Source: an uncultured Bacteroidota bacterium (GTDB lineage Bacteria; Bacteroidota; Bacteroidia; Chitinophagales; Chitinophagaceae). Taken from it: a stretch of DNA of 9,340 nucleotides. Below the pieces are notes generated by a model that worked only from the letters and a program-made list of their open reading frames with translations, was not told the origin of the DNA and made no database searches. The stretch spans positions 1 to 9,340 of the forward strand of contig CAMLKS010000067.1 of the NCBI GenBank assembly GCA_946480675.1. The letters run 5' to 3'. Positions 6,436-9,340 of this stretch are shown piece by piece. Made by a program: the position numbers and the translations under genes. The first letter of the stretch is position 1. Each line of letters begins with the position of its first letter.

Positions 6436-6461
6436 AAAAAGCCGGGATATTATTCCCAGCT
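6436..6461 (-). terminator. Terminator of the secreted-paralogue operon, containing the stop codon
   Basis: On the minus strand, AGCTGGGA-ATAATA-TCCCGGCT is an eight-pair stem (one G-U pair) with a six-base loop, followed by TTTTT. The stop codon of the gene ending at 6450 (bases 6450-6452) lies in the loop, and the left arm encodes its last residues. The form is that of an intrinsic terminator and should insulate leuS from the upstream operon. Confidence 0.8.
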
Positions 6462-6938
6462 TTCGCATTCTATTTTGGTAAAGTCGTACGTTGCCGTATT
6501 GTGTTGAAAGTAATAGTGAAACTTATAGCCCCGCTTCTGGTATTCGGGCTTCTTTTTCTTCATTTTTATTGGTATCACCCATACATGGTAAAACTCGAGG
6601 TAATTAAATGCATAGCTGAGGTAAAGGATGGGCGCTTTGGTTTCCTGCTGCATCTTATATAGTTCCCTGGTATTGCTGTCCGGGTTCACATATACCAGGT
6701 TATATCCATTCATGGTATCGGGCATGCGCTTGAAATAGGGCTCGTTCACAATGTATACTGTCTTAGTTTCAGGCGGAAATACATAGCCGCAGCTATCCGA
6801 TATTTTACCTTTGTTGTGTGTAATAGAGAAGAGGGTATGCTTTATAACATCCGCTTCCTCCCACATATCAAAATAGGGCTTTAGCTGCGCAACGGCAACA
6901 AAGGGTAGCAGGCAAAACAGGAATAGGAGTCTTTTCAT
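6450..6938 (-). CDS. Exported protein of unknown function, second of a paralogous pair
   Basis: The 162-residue product has a classic signal peptide: MKR, a hydrophobic core (LLFLFCLLPFV) and AVA before Q18. It should therefore be exported to the periplasm or beyond, with a mature part of about 145 residues. No lipobox is present and I recognise no enzymatic motif. It is a paralogue of the gene immediately upstream. TKTVY falls at residues 58-62 in both, YLS at 106-108 in both, and W120 with PI at 123-124 in both, without a gap. RGY.FHYYF here matches RGC.LYYYF there, and both end near a cysteine. The C-terminal half has the alternating hydrophobic pattern of a beta-rich domain. Its ATG overlaps the upstream stop codon by one base (TAATG), so translation is probably coupled. 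The terminator hairpin includes its own stop codon. Confidence 0.88.
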   Translation of the reverse strand: MKRLLFLFCLLPFVAVAQLKPYFDMWEEADVIKHTLFSITHNKGKISDSCGYVFPPETKTVYIVNEPYFKRMPDTMNGYNLVYVNPDSNTRELYKMQQETKAPILYLSYAFNYLEFYHVWVIPIKMKKKKPEYQKRGYKFHYYFQHNTATYDFTKIECESWE

Positions 6939-7432
6939 TATTGAGGACAGTTGGTCCTGGCGTAGCCCAGTTTGTTGGTACTCTTATTGAAATAATAATA
7001 CAGCTCGCACCCCCTGTCATTATATTCCGCTTCTACCATATTGCCTTCTTTCTTAAAGGTAATGGGCATCAGCCACAGTTGGCAGGTATCAGAACCCAGG
7101 CTCAGCGGACTTAAATACACCACTGCGCCTGTTTTATTCTGCATTTCTTTTTGCAGCATTGCCGCATTTTCTGCTATGTTTATGTATTTCACAGTCATAC
7201 CTTCCAGCACTTCAGGCATAGCAGTAGTATGTGGCTGTTTCGATACATAGACAGTCTTGGTCTTTTTACCTATCATTTTCTTGTGCATACCATCCAGCCC
7301 TGCAGTGCCTTTTATAAAAGCTTTCAGCGTATACACCTGGCAGCCATACATATCCATAGTAGCGGTAGAGTCTACCACCTGAGCATGTGCAATGACTGGT
7401 AAAAGCAATAAGAGCAGAAACAGTTTTTTCAT
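6938..7432 (-). CDS. Exported protein of unknown function, first of a paralogous pair
   Basis: The 164-residue product carries a signal peptide: MKK, a leucine-rich core (LFLLLLLLPVI) and AHA before Q18. Cleavage after residue 17 is expected, at the same position as in its neighbour. The mature protein has four cysteines (C31, C117, C142, C162) that could pair in the periplasm; the paralogue has a different set. Shared features with the downstream protein are TKTVY (58-62), MP (72-73), KY/VY-x-N, YLS (106-108), LWLMPI against VWVIPI (119-124) and RG..(L/F).YYF. By eye, identity over the aligned part is perhaps a quarter to a third. I do not recognise the family. The gene starts 45 bases from the divergent oxidoreductase gene and is the promoter-proximal member of the two-gene operon. 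Confidence 0.88.
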   Translation of the reverse strand: MKKLFLLLLLLPVIAHAQVVDSTATMDMYGCQVYTLKAFIKGTAGLDGMHKKMIGKKTKTVYVSKQPHTTAMPEVLEGMTVKYINIAENAAMLQKEMQNKTGAVVYLSPLSLGSDTCQLWLMPITFKKEGNMVEAEYNDRGCELYYYFNKSTNKLGYARTNCPQ

Positions 7433-7477
7433 ACTGCCAATTTACAGGTTTCAGCTAATAATTTGCACATTTGCGCT

Positions 7478-8605
7478 ATGCTTAGCTATTGGGAACAACA
7501 GTCTTTTCTTCATTACGATTATATAGTGATAGGCGCGGGTATCGTAGGGCTGAGTACGGCCATTGAACTAAGGGTTAAATATCCCGCGGCGCGTATCCTT
7601 GTTCTGGAAAGGGGATTGTTGCCCACTGGTGCCAGTAGCCGCAATGCAGGGTTTGCCTGTATGGGCAGCCTTACCGAGTTGCTGGATGATGCACAGTATA
7701 GCGATGAGACAGAAATAATATCCTTATATGAGCTTCGCAAAAACGGGCTTGAAAAACTGCGCGCAAGGCTGGGTGATGCTACTATAGGTTATGCAGCAAA
7801 TGGTAGCTATGAACTGATAAGCACGCAGGAATTACCTGCTCTTGATAAGATAGACTACCTGAACAAGCTGCTGCTACCTGTAACGGGCAAGCCTGCCTTT
7901 CAATTGGCAAACGATAAAATAGCGCAGTTCAGGTTTAATAAAGACTATACACAGGCACTAATAGAAAATACCTGTGAAGGGGAACTGAACACCGGCAAGA
8001 TGCTGCGGGCACTGGTCGACTGTGCCATTGCCAAAGGTATTGAAATAAAAACAGGTGCAGAAGTGATACGCTTTGAGGATGAGGGTAAGGAAGTAATGGT
8101 GGAAGTTGCACATCCTGTAAGAGGGGCATCGCTGTTGCTGAAGTGTAATGCGGTTTGCATCTGTACCAATGCTTTTGCTGCCAAGTTATTGCCGGGTGAA
8201 GATGTTGTTCCCGGCCGCGGGCAGGTATTGATAACCGAGCAGGTTGAAGGGCTCAAATTCAAAGGGGTGTACCACTTTGATAAAGGCTATTATTATTTCC
8301 GCGAAATAGATGGCAGGGTGTTGCTGGGTGGTGGCCGCAACCTCGACATTGAAGGGGAAACAACTACAGAGCTTGCGCTAAATGAACGCATCCAGCAAGA
8401 CCTGGAAGATAAACTCCGGGATATAATATTGCCCGGCACACCATTTGCTATTGCTCAGCGCTGGTCGGGCATCATGGCATTTGGTAAAACAAAGCGCCCT
8501 ATCGTAAAGGCATATTCACCGCGTGTATTTGGTGCTTTCCGCATGGGGGGGATGGGCGTAGCGCTAGGTAGTGAAACGGCTGCTGCTGTTGCTGCTTTAA
8601 TGTAA
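7478..8605 (+). CDS. FAD-dependent oxidoreductase, DAO family
   Basis: The 375-residue product belongs to the DAO (D-amino acid oxidase/glycine oxidase) family of flavoenzymes, which oxidise C-N bonds of amines or amino acids; the substrate is not evident. The dinucleotide-binding motif is GAGIVG (19-24) within YDYIVIGAGIVGLSTAIEL, with an acidic residue, E44, ending the second strand (VLERG). RNAGFACMGS (55-64) is the flavin-proximal loop, and the C-terminal block FGAFRMGGMGVALGS completes the FAD site. The ATG at 7478 is preferred: it gives MLSYWEQQSF, which resembles N-termini of related Bacteroidota proteins as I recall them. An in-frame TTG at 7463 would add only five residues. There is no signal peptide, so it is cytoplasmic. 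Its last 9 bases overlap the end of the convergent maf gene, and a run of seven G lies near the 3' end. Confidence 0.9.
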   Translation: MLSYWEQQSFLHYDYIVIGAGIVGLSTAIELRVKYPAARILVLERGLLPTGASSRNAGFACMGSLTELLDDAQYSDETEIISLYELRKNGLEKLRARLGDATIGYAANGSYELISTQELPALDKIDYLNKLLLPVTGKPAFQLANDKIAQFRFNKDYTQALIENTCEGELNTGKMLRALVDCAIAKGIEIKTGAEVIRFEDEGKEVMVEVAHPVRGASLLLKCNAVCICTNAFAAKLLPGEDVVPGRGQVLITEQVEGLKFKGVYHFDKGYYYFREIDGRVLLGGGRNLDIEGETTTELALNERIQQDLEDKLRDIILPGTPFAIAQRWSGIMAFGKTKRPIVKAYSPRVFGAFRMGGMGVALGSETAAAVAALM

Positions 8606-9169
8606 CAGGTTGAAATCTTTGCGCAGGCGTATAGCCACTTCCCCAATGGGTAGGCCCATTACGTTGTAATAGTCGCCGTCAATTTTTTCAATGCCTATCA
8701 TGCCTATCCATTCCTGGATGGCATAAGCACCTGCTTTGTCAAAGGGCTTATAATTACTTACATAGTGTTGTATCTGCACATCGCTCAGCTTGCGGAAGTG
8801 TACTTCTGTTACGGTAGAAAAGCTTACCTGCTTATCGCCCTGCTGCATACATACGCCCGTCACTACCTTGTGCACCCTACCCGATAACTTTTGCAGTATG
8901 CTGATGGCATCTGCTTCATCCTTGGGTTTACCCAGTATCTCATCGTCCAGCAATACTACCGTATCAGCAGCTATGATGATGGCATCATGCACCTGTTGTT
9001 CTATAGCTGCTGCTTTCTTTTTGGCAAGATGCACCGGCACTTCAGCACCTGGCATACCGGGCGGGTTGGTTTCATCCACATCAGTTATGATGATGGTGAA
9101 ATCTATCTCTGCCAGCTCCATCAATTGCTTGCGGCGTGGCGATTGCGATGCCAGAATTACTTTATGCAT
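8597..9169 (-). CDS. maf: Maf family nucleotide pyrophosphatase
   Basis: Maf proteins hydrolyse non-canonical or excess nucleoside triphosphates to monophosphate and pyrophosphate, acting in the cytoplasm as house-cleaning enzymes. At 190 residues the length is typical. Visible motifs are SQSPRR (8-13), AADTVV with the catalytic-type D69, GKP (80-82), SGRVHKVVTG (96-105), and the signature DKAGAYAIQ (144-152) followed by GDYYNVMGLPI (165-175). This pattern fits the YhdE/dTTP-UTP pyrophosphatase branch better than YceF, although substrate preference is inferred only. The ATG overlaps the end of the upstream membrane-protein gene (shared bases ATGCATAA), suggesting coupled translation. At the 3' end it overlaps the oxidoreductase gene, and the same TTA serves as the maf stop complement and as a Leu codon on the other strand. 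Confidence 0.95.
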   Translation of the reverse strand: MHKVILASQSPRRKQLMELAEIDFTIIITDVDETNPPGMPGAEVPVHLAKKKAAAIEQQVHDAIIIAADTVVLLDDEILGKPKDEADAISILQKLSGRVHKVVTGVCMQQGDKQVSFSTVTEVHFRKLSDVQIQHYVSNYKPFDKAGAYAIQEWIGMIGIEKIDGDYYNVMGLPIGEVAIRLRKDFNLLH

Positions 9170-9340
9170 GTGCCTGGAAATAATAAATGATCAATGAACC
9201 GATACCTGAAACCATAATGATCTTCAGCCAGCGGCTCATGTTATGGTAGTGTTGTGTAGTGGCTGTTTTAGGTAGCCTGACGATCCATATGGCTATAGGA
9301 ACTGCCAGTACCAGTATCGTGTAAATACCCAATGCCCACC
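9162..9340 (-). CDS. Membrane protein C-terminus, probable UbiA-family prenyltransferase (partial)
   Basis: Only the last 58 residues are in the window; the 5' part lies beyond the right edge. The fragment has two hydrophobic segments (about residues 3-20 and 39-54) joined by a polar loop, RLPKTATTQHYHNMSRWLK. The pattern H..MS..LKIIM..GIGSLII resembles the C-terminus of Bacteroidota UbiA-family enzymes annotated as geranylgeranylglycerol-phosphate geranylgeranyltransferase. I recall that gene next to maf in related genomes. Those enzymes transfer a prenyl chain to a polar acceptor in the membrane. The catalytic Asp-rich motifs would be upstream, so the assignment is inference from the tail and the neighbour. 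The stop TAA (9162-9164) lies within the maf start region, an 8-base overlap. Confidence 0.55.
   Translation of the reverse strand, partial: WALGIYTILVLAVPIAIWIVRLPKTATTQHYHNMSRWLKIIMVSGIGSLIIYYFQAHA

Noticed and set aside
7463..7477. Upstream TTG start for the FAD oxidoreductase
   Set aside because: It would add only MHICA before the ATG-started MLSYWEQQSF, which resembles the N-terminus of related proteins. The extra bases fit better as promoter or leader.
8645..8660. Perfect AATGGG-TAGG-CCCATT hairpin inside the 3' part of maf
   Set aside because: It has no T-run on either strand and falls on the conserved Maf motif VMGLPIG, so codon constraint explains it.

Overview
The window reads as ordinary chromosomal DNA from a member of the Bacteroidota, most likely the Chitinophagales/Chitinophagaceae. 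Four things point that way. The proteins are Bacteroidota-like: a 930-residue LeuRS with large insertions, a DAO-family oxidoreductase beginning MLSYWEQQSF, and a tiny CKKD-type lipoprotein. Clear Shine-Dalgarno sequences are almost absent. Two genes are preceded by exact matches to the Bacteroidota -7 promoter element TAnnTTTG. Base composition is moderate. The placement is inferred from family knowledge and has not been checked by a search.

Layout. Bases 1-330 are an AT-rich stretch with no supportable gene. They contain two perfect DnaA-box matches in inverted orientation one base apart (179-197) and several short palindromes, so this could be a replication origin or another DnaA-binding site. 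Next come pdxH (pyridoxamine 5'-phosphate oxidase, minus strand, TTG start) and, directly upstream of it, an unlisted 46-residue single-pass membrane protein (987-1127). Diverging from these is a full-length two-domain chromate-type transporter, chrA (1234-2448). It ends 8 bases from a convergent SCO1/SenC copper chaperone gene (2457-3086), whose probable terminator lies inside chrA. A 75-residue cysteine-rich lipoprotein gene (3183-3410) precedes the SCO gene. leuS (3580-6372) follows, with a textbook terminator.

Upstream of leuS is a two-gene operon (6450-7432) of exported proteins I do not recognise. They are clearly tandem paralogues, translationally coupled through TAATG, and their terminator includes the second gene's stop codon. 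A 45-base divergent gap leads to a FAD-dependent DAO-family oxidoreductase (7478-8605), which overlaps by 9 bases the convergent maf nucleotide pyrophosphatase gene (8597-9169). maf in turn overlaps by 8 bases the 3' end of a membrane-protein gene that runs off the window (9162-9340), probably a UbiA-family prenyltransferase.

Most genes are housekeeping: vitamin B6 metabolism, tRNA charging, nucleotide pool sanitation, cytochrome oxidase copper delivery and perhaps lipid or quinone prenylation. I see no mobile element, CRISPR array, phage gene or defence system. The points most worth a second look are the inverted DnaA-box pair, the paralogous secreted pair, the small membrane ORF before pdxH, and the tight packing in which terminators and stop codons lie inside neighbouring genes.
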